64,000 nt of DNA. Origin: Herbidospora sakaeratensis (lineage in GTDB: Bacteria; Actinomycetota; Actinomycetes; Streptosporangiales; Streptosporangiaceae). This document shows positions 17,050 through 25,723 of the stretch, one piece after another. The position numbers and the translations under genes were made by a program. The number at the start of each line of letters is the position of its first letter. Position 1 is the first letter of the stretch. The stretch covers positions 39,590-103,589 of the forward strand of contig NZ_BBXC01000027.1 of NCBI RefSeq assembly GCF_001570525.1. The letters are read 5' to 3'. Under the pieces are notes generated by a model. That model did not search any database. It saw only the letters and a list, made by a program, of their open reading frames with translations, and was not told the origin of the DNA.

Positions 17050-19422
17050 TCAGCGTTTCCAGAAGGGCTTCGGCTCCGGAGCGCCGCCCGACAGGCGGGT
17101 GAGCAGTTCCTCGGTCTTGGCCCAGTGGCGGGCCAGGTCGAAGTCGGCCCGTTCGGCCCATTCGAGTTCGCTGGCCAGCGCCGTCAGCTCGTGGTGCCCG
17201 CCCACCATCTGGGCGGCCACCCGCAGCCGGCTGGCCAGGTCGGCCAGGTAGCGGCGGCGCTCGTCGTCGGGCCGTCCCTTCGCCTGAGCCAGCCGGGTCA
17301 GCTCACCCTGCAGCAGCGGGACGATGCCGCTCAGGTCGGTCTGCGGCGCCTGCTCCCGGCCGGGGTGCGGCATCATCCGGTCGATCCCGCCGCCTCCGCC
17401 GCCGAACGCCCGGCGCAACCGGCCCGCCGCCTTCGGCGCCGGCATCGGCGGGGATATGGGCGGCGACATGGGCGGGGACATCGGGGCGGGCATGGGCGGC
17501 GGGCCGCCGGGCGCGGGCGGGGGCGGGGCGCTGAAGCCGAGGCGGGCCTGGGCCATCATGGGCATCGCGCCGCCGGCGGCGGTCAGGTGGATCGGCGCGG
17601 CCGTCTCCCAGCCCGCCGGCGTCTCCACCGGCTGGATCACCTGGTGCACGGGCGGGCCGTCGCCGACCACCCGCGCGTCGACCGCCACGAACGCGGTGAA
17701 CCGGCACAACACCCCGAACGCCAGCGACGTCTCGACGATGCGCTGCTCCAGGGTGTGCTCGCCGATGGTGTACCTGTCCTCCAGCCGCCGCAGTTCGGCG
17801 CGGGCCCAGATCGACCGGACGGCCGGGTTGCCCGTCTCCCGCGCGGTCACGGTCTGCGACCAGGGGGCGGCCGCGTGGCCGCGTACAGAGATGGAGGCTG
17901 TGCCGGCGGCCGCGCGGTAGCGGCCGTGGGCGGTGAGCGGGACGCCCGGGAACAACGAGCCGACGTGGGTGACGCCGGAGAGGGTCAGGCCCTCGGGGTG
18001 GAGGGTCACGTCGGTGACGAGGGGCGCGCCGATGCGGCGGTGGATGTGCTCCATCGCGGCGTCGAGGCGGTCTTCGGACTCGACGAGTTCGCACCGGCCG
18101 CCGCCGAGCAGCGCCAGGCGGCCGAGGAAACCGGCGTTGACCGCCTGGTCGATGCCGACCGTGTGCACCCGGACGTCGCCGGTGAGGCGGGCGCCGACGC
18201 GTTCGATGATCTGGTCCTCGTTGCCGACCTGGCCGTCGGTGACCATGACCAGCACCCGGTCGCGGCCCTCGTCGGACAGCAGGGCGAGCGCGGTCTCCAG
18301 CGGCTGGAGCATCTCGGTGCCGCCCCGGGCCTCCAGGCGGGCCAGGTGCTCGACCGCGCGGTAGCGGGTGCGGTCGGTCGCCTCGGCCAGGCCGGGGAAC
18401 GGCTGCTCGGCGACGTGGTCGAAGGAGATGACCGCGAACCGGTCGGCGGGGGTGAGGGTGTCGACGATGCGGGCGGCGGCCCGCCGGGCGGCGACCATCT
18501 TCCAGCCCGACATGCTGCCCGACCGGTCGAGCAGCAGCACCACGTCGCGCGGCGTGCGCCGCCGCTCCACCTCGGGCGGCAGGACGGTCAGCGCGAAGGT
18601 GCCCTCCTCGCCCTCGGCGTCGGGGGTGAGCGTCAGCGAGGTCGACTCGGCGTAGCGGAACCGCAGGATGAAGTCGCGGTCGAGCCGCTCGCCCGGCCGG
18701 ACCGTGAGGGTGTCGCCCTCGCGGTCGACGTCGTGCAGGCTGCTCTGGATCTCGGTGACGGCGAGGCCGGCCGGGTCGACGGTCGCGCTCAGGCCGAGGC
18801 GGACCGGGCTCGGGAAGCCGGGCAGCAGCACCGGCGGCGTGATGCGGGAGGCGTCGGGGACCGCGTCGGTGTCGGGCTCGACGCCGGGCCCGGCGGGCGG
18901 CCCGTCGAGGGCGGCGCCCGGGATGTAGCGCGGGGCCACCACCAGCGGGAACCGGAACTCGGCGGCGCCGTCCTCGTAGGGGAGGGGCTGGCTCAGGTCG
19001 AGGTGGACGGTCACCCGCTCGCCCGGCACGATGTTGCCGACCCTGATGGCGAAGACGTCGGGCCGGTCCTCCTCGGCGATGGCGGCCCGCCTGCCCTCCT
19101 GGAGGGCCTGCGTGTAGTCGGCCCGCGCCTGGCCGCGCTCCTTCAGCACGCCCTCGACGACGTGCCCGTCGGCCTCCATGCGGAACGCGGTGACGGCCGC
19201 GCGCGGCGGCAGCGGGAAGACGTAGGTGGCCTCGAGCGGGACGTCGTGGGGGTTGCGGAACCCCTGCACGACCTCGACCCCGGCGGTGAGCGCCGAGATG
19301 GACGCCCGGACGTCGACCGACTCCAGGGGCAGGTTGCCCTTCTCGGTCTCCAGCGCCCCGAACCCCGCGTCGGGAACCGGCAGCACCTCATCGGGCCTGA
19401 TCGGCGTGATGGGAACGGTCAT
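17050..19422 (-). CDS. VIT and von Willebrand factor A domain protein
   Basis: 790 aa. Residues 15-150 form a VIT (vault/inter-alpha-trypsin) domain, with YVFPLPPRAAVTAFRM and the DYTQALQEGRRAAIAEEDRPDVFAIRVGNIVPGE signature. A VWA domain begins near 290: VVLLLDRSGSMSGWKM carries the metal-ion-dependent adhesion site DRSGS at 299-303, then FDHVAEQPF and MVTDGQVGNE. The C-terminus has a flexible Pro/Met-rich stretch (near 655-690) and a helical end. No signal peptide is evident, so it is probably cytoplasmic. Its ATG overlaps the stop of the MerR gene (ATGA), making a two-gene operon under that regulator. Confidence 0.87.
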   Translation of the reverse strand: MTVPITPIRPDEVLPVPDAGFGALETEKGNLPLESVDVRASISALTAGVEVVQGFRNPHDVPLEATYVFPLPPRAAVTAFRMEADGHVVEGVLKERGQARADYTQALQEGRRAAIAEEDRPDVFAIRVGNIVPGERVTVHLDLSQPLPYEDGAAEFRFPLVVAPRYIPGAALDGPPAGPGVEPDTDAVPDASRITPPVLLPGFPSPVRLGLSATVDPAGLAVTEIQSSLHDVDREGDTLTVRPGERLDRDFILRFRYAESTSLTLTPDAEGEEGTFALTVLPPEVERRRTPRDVVLLLDRSGSMSGWKMVAARRAAARIVDTLTPADRFAVISFDHVAEQPFPGLAEATDRTRYRAVEHLARLEARGGTEMLQPLETALALLSDEGRDRVLVMVTDGQVGNEDQIIERVGARLTGDVRVHTVGIDQAVNAGFLGRLALLGGGRCELVESEDRLDAAMEHIHRRIGAPLVTDVTLHPEGLTLSGVTHVGSLFPGVPLTAHGRYRAAAGTASISVRGHAAAPWSQTVTARETGNPAVRSIWARAELRRLEDRYTIGEHTLEQRIVETSLAFGVLCRFTAFVAVDARVVGDGPPVHQVIQPVETPAGWETAAPIHLTAAGGAMPMMAQARLGFSAPPPPAPGGPPPMPAPMSPPMSPPISPPMPAPKAAGRLRRAFGGGGGGIDRMMPHPGREQAPQTDLSGIVPLLQGELTRLAQAKGRPDDERRRYLADLASRLRVAAQMVGGHHELTALASELEWAERADFDLARHWAKTEELLTRLSGGAPEPKPFWKR

Positions 19423-20177
19423 GACGGAATCCCTTCGGTGAAACCAAGGTCGGTCAGGAGGTCGATCAACGGCTGCGCCGCCCGCGTGACGGCGGCCAGC
19501 TCGTGGTCGTCGAGCGGCCGGGACAGCAGCAGCGCCGCCTCCGGGGTCAGGCTGACGCCGTGGAAAACGGGAGGAAACGCCCGATGTGCTGATGTGGAGA
19601 CCGGGGCGGGCGGGGGAGCGTCGAGGGTCTTCGACGTGGCCGCCGGTGCCGGGGCGGTGGTGGCCGTCGGCATCCCAGGCGGTGTGCGCGTATCCGCCGA
19701 TGACGGGGCAATCGGCGAAGAGGTGCTGTCCGGCGTCGAGGGGGTGGCCGACGTCGGGGTGCTGGTCCAGAACCTCGGCCGTGGTTCGGCCACGCCGGGT
19801 TCGGTCGCCAGGGTGAGGCCGTTTCGGGATGCCTCCGGTTCCCGTCGGCCGATCGGGGCGGATGCGGGGAGCTCGCCGCCCGCCAGTTCGGCCAACCGGT
19901 CGTCGGTCGCGCCGAGGAGGTCTCTCTGGATGGCGGCGTTGGACAGGCCCTGCGCCTGGCGGCGTCGGACCGCCACCAGCTGGAGCAGGTGCCGTCGCCC
20001 GTAGAGGGCGATCCGGCCGCGGCGGGCGAGCGGGGGGTCGAGGAGGCCGATCGTCGTGTAGTAGCGGATCAGGCGTTCGTTCGGCACGTCGCTGACCCGG
20101 CCGTTGGCAGGCGCCAGCCCGGCGAGCGCGGCGGTCGCGCGCTCGGCCAGTTCGGCGATGGTCCAGGTCTCGTCCAT
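19419..20177 (-). CDS. MerR family transcriptional regulator
   Basis: 252 aa. The N-terminal winged-helix domain has WTIAELAERA (about 5-14) and then VPNERLIRYYTTIGLLDPPLARRGRIALYGRRHLLQL, the MerR helix-turn-helix and wing, followed by QGLSNAAIQRDLLG. The middle (about 110-190) is low-complexity Pro/Ser/Thr/Ala and probably disordered; a short conserved-looking helical C-terminus (LTPEAALLLSRPLDDHELAAV) follows and may bind a partner or ligand. No effector Cys residues are apparent. The promoter carries two palindromes that fill the -35/-10 interval. The start ATG lies 6 nt after a CACTGT box, so transcription is probably leaderless. Confidence 0.83.
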   Translation of the reverse strand: MDETWTIAELAERATAALAGLAPANGRVSDVPNERLIRYYTTIGLLDPPLARRGRIALYGRRHLLQLVAVRRRQAQGLSNAAIQRDLLGATDDRLAELAGGELPASAPIGRREPEASRNGLTLATEPGVAEPRPRFWTSTPTSATPSTPDSTSSPIAPSSADTRTPPGMPTATTAPAPAATSKTLDAPPPAPVSTSAHRAFPPVFHGVSLTPEAALLLSRPLDDHELAAVTRAAQPLIDLLTDLGFTEGIPS

Positions 20178-20213
20178 ACCTCCACAGTGACACTGTCACG
20201 ATGACACTGTCAA
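20178..20213 (-). promoter_or_regulatory. MerR-VWA operon promoter with tandem palindromic operator
   Basis: On the minus strand TTGACA (20213-20208), an 18-bp spacer and CACTGT (20189-20184) precede the ATG by 6 nt. Two copies of the palindrome TGACA-C-TGTCA (20188-20198 and 20202-20212) sit 14 bp apart and cover the -35 and the spacer. This is a likely autoregulatory MerR-type operator. Confidence 0.75.
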
Positions 20214-20285
20214 CTAGGGAATATGGGCGATTCGTCCAATGTTGTGCGGAATAGACCGACTTATCTGGGAGGGAGATCCGCTTTC

Positions 20286-20753
20286 ATGGCTTCGATCACC
20301 AGCCTCTTGAGCGCGGAGGACAAGAAGGTCACGGCTGAGGCGTTGCAGGGGGCACTCGTCGACTTGCTGGACTTGTCGTTGCTCGGCAAGCAGGCCCACT
20401 GGAACATCATCGGACGGTCGTTCCGTTCGCTGCACCTGCAGCTCGACGAGATCGTCAGCCTGGCTCGCGACAGCGCCGACAGCGTGGCCGAACGGGCCAT
20501 CGCCATCGGCGTCAACCCCGACGGCCGGGCGCGCACGCTGGCCGAGCACACGCACCTGCACCAGCTCGACCCCGGTTACATCGAGGACGGCAAGGTCATC
20601 GCCGCGATGACCGACATCCTCGAGACGATGGTGCGCCACATGCGCGAGCGCATCGAGGCGACCGAGAAGAGCGACCTGGTCACCCAGGACCTCCTGATCG
20701 GGATCACCCGTGAACTGGAGAAGCAGCACTGGATGATCCAGGCCCAGCGCTGA
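20286..20753 (+). CDS. dps: Dps family DNA-binding ferritin-like protein
   Basis: 155-aa four-helix-bundle protein that stores iron and protects DNA in stationary phase or oxidative stress as a dodecamer. Ferroxidase residues are visible: KQAHWNIIG (His) on helix A, and LHLQLDEIVSLARDSADSVAERAIAIG with the Asp and Glu ligands on helix B. The typical C-terminal ELEKQHWMIQAQ closes the fold. Start: ATG 20286 after GGGAGGGAG; the longer upstream extension lacks a family match. A TTATCT -10 box lies just before the Shine-Dalgarno. It is divergent from the MerR operon, with the tandem palindromes about 75-100 bp upstream, so MerR may influence it too. Confidence 0.9.
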   Translation: MASITSLLSAEDKKVTAEALQGALVDLLDLSLLGKQAHWNIIGRSFRSLHLQLDEIVSLARDSADSVAERAIAIGVNPDGRARTLAEHTHLHQLDPGYIEDGKVIAAMTDILETMVRHMRERIEATEKSDLVTQDLLIGITRELEKQHWMIQAQR

Positions 20754-20842
20754 CACCCCCGAACCGAGACGGCCGCCGCGCCTGATCACGTGATTGGCTG
20801 GATCCTTTCAGGAGCGGCGGCGCCAACCTGGGTCACCGGGAA

Positions 20843-20876
20843 CCGATGCCGCGGTCTTTCGAGACCGCGGCATCGG
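20843..20876 (+). terminator. Strong intrinsic terminator with UUCG loop
   Basis: A perfect 15-bp stem, CCGATGCCGCGGTCT (20843-20857) with AGACCGCGGCATCGG (20862-20876), closed by a TTCG tetraloop and followed by a T-rich stretch. It ends the dps transcript. Confidence 0.9.
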
Positions 20877-20965
20877 TGTGTTTTCGGTATGCCCTTAAAT
20901 ACCCATCCGCATCTTTCTGATCACGTGTGCCACACCTTCGGCAGCGGGTCGCCAGAATCTCCTCC

Positions 20966-22735
20966 GTGGGCAGGATCGGGCGCTGGGCCGCCGCGGCGGG
21001 CGCGGTGTTTCTGCTCGTCTCGGGCCTGGGCCTGGCCCTGCGTCTGGGCGGCCTGTCCGACGCGGCGAACGTCGCTCAGCTCATGTCGCTTCTCCCGTTG
21101 GCCGTGGCCGCTGTGCAGTGGGCCAAGACGCGCCGGGAGACGGGCGAAGGCGTCCCCTTCGGTGACTTCCTTCGAGGTGTCGCGGATGCCTCCGGCGTCA
21201 CCACCGCTCAGCTGAAGGAGCGTCTCTCCCAATGGGAGGCCACGACCGTCGACGACGTCCTGTCCGGGCGGATGGTGCCGCCCTGGGAGTTCGCGGCCGA
21301 CTTCGCGGCCGTGATCGGCACGGGTGATCCCTGGCAGGTCGAGGTCGTCGAGCGGCGGATCCGGGAGGCCTGGCTCGCGGCCTCCGGAGACGAACCGCAA
21401 CCCGTCGCCCCTATCGACGCGCGGTCACTGAGCGACGTCCTGCGGGAGGTCGAGGACACCCGGGAGATCGTGTCCGAGATCCGGCTGTCAGTGTCCCGGT
21501 ACGAGTCGATCAACGCGGGCATGGCAGGGGTCGTGCGGAGACTGGCCGACGATGTGGCTCGGCTGAGCGAAGAGGATCTACGCACCGAACTGCGCGAGAC
21601 CAAAGCGGTGCTGGCAGAGCACCGGCGCCGTCTGCGCGCGGCGGAACGACGGCTGGCGAGATCGGAGCAGCAGCGCAGGGAGGCCGAACTGCTCCGCGAC
21701 GCGGCCGTCGCCGACCACCTGGCCGCGATGAGCCGCCTTCGCGCTCTCGACGCCCGGCCCAGCCTGCCCGCGGCGCCCGCCGCCCGCTCGACCCCGCCGC
21801 CGTTCGACGATCGGGTGCTCGAACGAGTGGACGTGCTGCTCGACCAGGAAGCCGCGGCACTGGGGCGGATCAAGGCCGAGATCGCGTCGGTCCGGGCCCG
21901 GCGGGCCGGCCGCGACTGGAGATCGCCACGCTGGCCGGCCTGGCTCGCTGCCGTGCTGGTGACCGTTCCGCTGCTGGGTGGTTCGACGCAGGAAGGCGGC
22001 CCTCCACCCGAAACCCGCCGTGCCGGGACTTCGGCCGGTCTGGTGCCGGTGCCCCGCGTGCACCTGGTCACGATCGACGAGGCCGCCGGCATCCTGTCCC
22101 ACGGCGACCTGAGATATTCCATCACCAACGAGGCGTCGGCAACACATCCGGCCGGGACGGTGCTCGGCACCGAGCCTCCCGACGGGACCTCCCTCAGGCG
22201 CCGCTCCTTCGTCGTCCTGCGGGTGTCGTCGGGACCGCCCACGGTGCGGGTCCCGGCCGTGACGGGTCGTTCGAAGGAGGTCGCCCTGGCGGTCCTACGG
22301 GAGACCGGGCTGGTCGGCAGGATCAAGAGATCAACCGCCCCCGATCGGCCGGGACGGGTGACACGAACCGACCCGGCCGAAGGGTCGGCGCTGCCGATCG
22401 GCAGCGTCGTGACCGTCTACCTGCCGCCTGCTCTCGTGCCGGTGCCCGGCGTGATCGGTCTCGGCTGGCAGCGAGCCCGGGACAAGCTGCGGAAAGCAGG
22501 CTTCGAGGTCGACATCGACTGGGTGACGAGCGCGGCCGCCAGGGGCGTGGTGATCAGAAGGGAACCTGCGGGGAAGACCGCGCCGCCGACTTCCACGATC
22601 TACCTGGCGGTCTCGAACGGGCCCGCCCCTTCACCGGACACCGATGAGATCGCGGAAAGCGAGTGTTTTCCCGGCAGCTCCGGGTGCACCGTCGACGTTC
22701 CGGATGGCGATGCTCCCTCCATCCCGTTCTCGTGA
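20966..22735 (+). CDS. Membrane protein with HTH-like domain, coiled coil and three PASTA domains
   Basis: 589 aa from GTG 20966; GTG 20927 would add 13 residues. A CAGAAT box 7 nt before 20966 and absence of a Shine-Dalgarno favour the shorter form. Order: two hydrophobic helices (about 7-27 and 34-52); a cytoplasmic helical domain (about 62-125, FGDFLRGVADASGVTTAQLKER then WEFAADFAAVIG) like the XRE-type domain of actinobacterial signalling proteins; a long coiled coil (about 150-260); a transmembrane helix (about 322-340); then three PASTA repeats (about 355-560), each ending in a VVLRVSSG/VTVYLPPA/IYLAVSNG strand. PASTA domains bind muropeptides, so this looks like a wall sensor. Function unknown. 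Confidence 0.75.
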   Translation: MGRIGRWAAAAGAVFLLVSGLGLALRLGGLSDAANVAQLMSLLPLAVAAVQWAKTRRETGEGVPFGDFLRGVADASGVTTAQLKERLSQWEATTVDDVLSGRMVPPWEFAADFAAVIGTGDPWQVEVVERRIREAWLAASGDEPQPVAPIDARSLSDVLREVEDTREIVSEIRLSVSRYESINAGMAGVVRRLADDVARLSEEDLRTELRETKAVLAEHRRRLRAAERRLARSEQQRREAELLRDAAVADHLAAMSRLRALDARPSLPAAPAARSTPPPFDDRVLERVDVLLDQEAAALGRIKAEIASVRARRAGRDWRSPRWPAWLAAVLVTVPLLGGSTQEGGPPPETRRAGTSAGLVPVPRVHLVTIDEAAGILSHGDLRYSITNEASATHPAGTVLGTEPPDGTSLRRRSFVVLRVSSGPPTVRVPAVTGRSKEVALAVLRETGLVGRIKRSTAPDRPGRVTRTDPAEGSALPIGSVVTVYLPPALVPVPGVIGLGWQRARDKLRKAGFEVDIDWVTSAAARGVVIRREPAGKTAPPTSTIYLAVSNGPAPSPDTDEIAESECFPGSSGCTVDVPDGDAPSIPFS

Positions 22736-22748
22736 CCCCACCTGGTGA

Positions 22749-25571
22749 TCACAGCAGCCGCCGGGCCAGGTCGGTCACCGACGGCGGGGCGGCCAGCAGC
22801 ACCTGCAGCGGGTCCCATCGGGGGCCCGGCTCCAGGCCCGCGCCGGCCAGGGCCTCCGCCCACCGGCCGTCGCGGGCGGCCTCCTCCAGCTGCCCGAGCA
22901 CCGTGCCGCCCGACAACCGCGACAGCAGGTGCGGCCAGCGGACCGTGAGCGCCGCCAGTTTGGCCACCTCGGCGTCGGAGGCGGCGCGTTCCCCGGCCAG
23001 CCGCTGGCGGTAGGTGACGAACGAGTAGAAGCGGAAGACGTTCACGTAGCGCTTGAGCTCGCGCGGGTTCGACGCCGTCAGCACCGGCAGCGCTCCCCGG
23101 ATGGCGCGGTAGGCGTTCTCGTCGCTGTAGAGGTCGTCGAACACCCGGTCGGCGGCCAGGCGGGTCTCCGCCCACAGGCCGCCGAGCGCGGAGGTCTCGC
23201 CCTGGTCCACGGCCACCGTGTCCTGGGCCACGCGGGCCGCCTCGTCGAGGGTGTCGACCCGCGCGCCGGAGCCCCGGATCTGCCGCTCGATGCGGGCCAC
23301 CATCGCCAGGTCGACCGACGGGCGGGCCGGCGCGGCGACCGGGGCGCGGCGCTGGGCCGGGATGTCCATCAGGGCGCGCACGTATTCGGGCAGGCGGGCG
23401 TCCTCGTCGAGCAGCGGCACCCGCAGCGGCAGCTGCACGATCTTCTCCAGGAACCGCCAGCCGAGGTCCTCGCGCAGGTGGGCGGGCATGCTCTCGGCCA
23501 GGTCGCGGTAGGCCACCTCGACGTGCGCGGCCACCACCTCCGGCTCCATGGCCAGCACGAACACGCAGTTGGGGAACTCCCCGGCCAGGAACAGGTTGAT
23601 CGCCTCGATCACCTGGGCGACCGCGCCCGACGAGCAGCGGTCGAGGTCGTCCACGAAGACCACCAGGGGGCGCTCGGAGGTGGCGACCAGGTCGAGCACG
23701 TGTCCCATGTCGGTCTGGACGAGATGCAGGAAGCCCGTCCGCGCGCCATAGCCGGGCCCGTCTCCGCTCAGCGGGTCGGGCGCCCGGACCAGGGAGGCGA
23801 AGGCCGACTCCGCCGATTCGGTGAGGAAGCGCGCAAGACGTACAGAAGCCGCGAAGACCGCGGCCACCGCGCCGCCCGAGGCGAGCGCGCCCGCCGCGCC
23901 GTCGAGGAACGGCAGCAGGGGCGCGGCCAGCAGGGACGCGCCCGACAGCAGCAGCGTCAGGACCAGGCCGAGAAGCGCGGGTCCCAGCCGCATGAGCGCC
24001 AGGTGGTAGGCGCGGCGGCGGACCGCCTCGCGGTCGACGCGGGCCAGGTTGAGCCGCAACCAGAAGCGCTCCCGCTCGGCGCGCGGGAGCCGGTCGGTGA
24101 TCTGGGTGATGATCTCGTGGGCGAGCCCGGCCCAGACCTGCTCGTCGTTCTGGTACATCCACGGGTTGAACCAGACCGTCGGCCGCCAGGCGCCCGTGGT
24201 CGCCTCGACCGGCGCCGGTTCCCCCTCGGCCTCCTTCGACAGGGCCCGGACCTCGGCGTTCGTGACGCCCTCGGAGGCCCGGCCGCCCGGCCAGAGCCCG
24301 GCCAGCAGCCGGATCAGCCGGGCCGGCGGCCGGGCCGGCAGGCTGCGGGGCAGCCGCAGCTCGCGGGCCTTCCCGGCCGGGGCGCCGGGGTCGAGCTCCT
24401 CCTGGATCATCCGCATCAGCGAGGTCTTGCCGGTGCCCCACGGGCCCTTGACGCCGATCGTCAGCGGCGGCCGGGTCTCGGCGTGGCGGATGAACGCGGC
24501 GATGGCCTCGGCGTAGACGCGGTGGCCGAGGTGGTCGTCGACGGTCCACCGGTCGGGGGTCAGCCGGGCCCGGGGGCGGGTGGCCCGGCGGCGGGCCCGC
24601 CAGCGGCGCAGCGCGCCCGGCAGGGCGGCCCGTTCGTCCTCGTCGAGCCGGGCCCGGCCGAAGAGCGACACCGCCGGATGGCTGAACGGTTCACCCAGCA
24701 GGCCCCACTCGGCCAGTTCGGTGCGGCCCTTCCTGGTGCCGCCGAGCACCTCGGCGACCTCGCCGGTCAGCCGTTCCCCCTCGGCCAGCAGGCTGCCGCG
24801 GCGCAGCAGCAGCTGGGCGTCCACGGACAGGTGCTCGTCGTAGACGCGGGCGACCGCCTGCTCGGCCGATTTCGGCCGGGGCCCGCCCAGCATCGCGGCG
24901 GCCCGCTCGAACACCGTGGGCAGCGTGCCCGGCACGGTCCCGCGCACCGCCACGGCCACGTCGAGCGCCTCCGGGGAGGTCAGCAGGTGGGGCAGGAACT
25001 CGGCGTGCTCGCCGAAGGTCGCCAGGGCGTGGGCCAGCAGGTCGGCGACCGAGACCACGCCGTCGCCGCCGAGGTCGGCGTCGAAGGTCAGCAGCCCGTC
25101 GGCGACCACCTCGGTGAGCGACGGCGCCCCCGGCCGCACCTCCGCGCCGAGGGCCAGGCCGGTGGTCAGCGCGGCGGCGGCGATGCCCGGCGGGGTCAGC
25201 AGGGCGCTGACGGTCTGCTCGTCGGGGGAGGCGCTGCCGATCCAGCCGAAGTCGACGATCATCAGCACGGCCGAGGCGGTGGTCTCGCCGACCGAGGCCC
25301 CGAACCGTTTCACCAGCGTCGCGAAGTCGGCCCCCGACCAGGTCGAGGTCGACGGCCAGCGCACCAGCAGCAGGTCGCCGGGCCGCCCCGAGGCGAGGAA
25401 GGCGGCCAGCCGCTCGTGGTCGCGCCGCCCCGACGGGGAGGTTTCGACGGCATAGCCGGACGATCTGAGGGCACTCGCGAGCCGGCGGCCCGGTGGGTCC
25501 TGGTCGAGGAAGACGAGGGCGCGCCGTGAGGTGACGGCGGGCGCGAGCACGTCGCCGGGTGGAAGGGGCAT
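22749..25571 (-). CDS. KAP P-loop NTPase with N-terminal degenerate caspase-like domain
   Basis: 940 aa. Residues 15-190 follow the actinobacterial caspase-like (peptidase C14) layout, including ASVGETTA and the acidic ADLGGDGVVSVADL loop (165-178). The GHG histidine motif is replaced by VRWPST (70-75) and the DCCxSG cysteine motif by VDFGWIGS (106-113), so it should be proteolytically dead. A helical linker leads to a KAP NTPase: Walker A GPWGTGKTS (376-384), VWFNPWMYQNDEQVW (466-480), two membrane helices (about 527-578), and Walker B LVVFVDDLDRC (636-646). KAP proteins act in membrane scaffolding and phage defence. It ends 13 bp from the convergent PASTA gene. A TAAAGT box lies 8 nt before the ATG. 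Confidence 0.85.
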   Translation of the reverse strand: MPLPPGDVLAPAVTSRRALVFLDQDPPGRRLASALRSSGYAVETSPSGRRDHERLAAFLASGRPGDLLLVRWPSTSTWSGADFATLVKRFGASVGETTASAVLMIVDFGWIGSASPDEQTVSALLTPPGIAAAALTTGLALGAEVRPGAPSLTEVVADGLLTFDADLGGDGVVSVADLLAHALATFGEHAEFLPHLLTSPEALDVAVAVRGTVPGTLPTVFERAAAMLGGPRPKSAEQAVARVYDEHLSVDAQLLLRRGSLLAEGERLTGEVAEVLGGTRKGRTELAEWGLLGEPFSHPAVSLFGRARLDEDERAALPGALRRWRARRRATRPRARLTPDRWTVDDHLGHRVYAEAIAAFIRHAETRPPLTIGVKGPWGTGKTSLMRMIQEELDPGAPAGKARELRLPRSLPARPPARLIRLLAGLWPGGRASEGVTNAEVRALSKEAEGEPAPVEATTGAWRPTVWFNPWMYQNDEQVWAGLAHEIITQITDRLPRAERERFWLRLNLARVDREAVRRRAYHLALMRLGPALLGLVLTLLLSGASLLAAPLLPFLDGAAGALASGGAVAAVFAASVRLARFLTESAESAFASLVRAPDPLSGDGPGYGARTGFLHLVQTDMGHVLDLVATSERPLVVFVDDLDRCSSGAVAQVIEAINLFLAGEFPNCVFVLAMEPEVVAAHVEVAYRDLAESMPAHLREDLGWRFLEKIVQLPLRVPLLDEDARLPEYVRALMDIPAQRRAPVAAPARPSVDLAMVARIERQIRGSGARVDTLDEAARVAQDTVAVDQGETSALGGLWAETRLAADRVFDDLYSDENAYRAIRGALPVLTASNPRELKRYVNVFRFYSFVTYRQRLAGERAASDAEVAKLAALTVRWPHLLSRLSGGTVLGQLEEAARDGRWAEALAGAGLEPGPRWDPLQVLLAAPPSVTDLARRLL

Positions 25572-25723
25572 GGCCGATCACTTTAGAAATGGTCCAGCTC
25601 TCCGCCGCCCGTGGTTTGGGCAAAGTTTTAGCCGGGGACCCGCGCCGATTCCCCGTAAGTTCACGTCGCTCGGTTCGACTGGCCCCGCCTGCCGCGCGTA
25701 GCGTGATTTGTGAGGGAGGTTCC

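Noticed and set aside
17125..20004. Very long plus-strand open frame opposite the VWA-MerR operon
   Set aside because: Arginine, glycine and alanine-rich shadow of a GC-rich gene; the minus strand encodes clear VIT, VWA and MerR motifs.
20223..20285. 21-residue N-terminal extension of Dps
   Set aside because: No Shine-Dalgarno for the upstream ATG, and a strong purine-rich Shine-Dalgarno precedes ATG 20286, which gives the usual Dps N-terminus.
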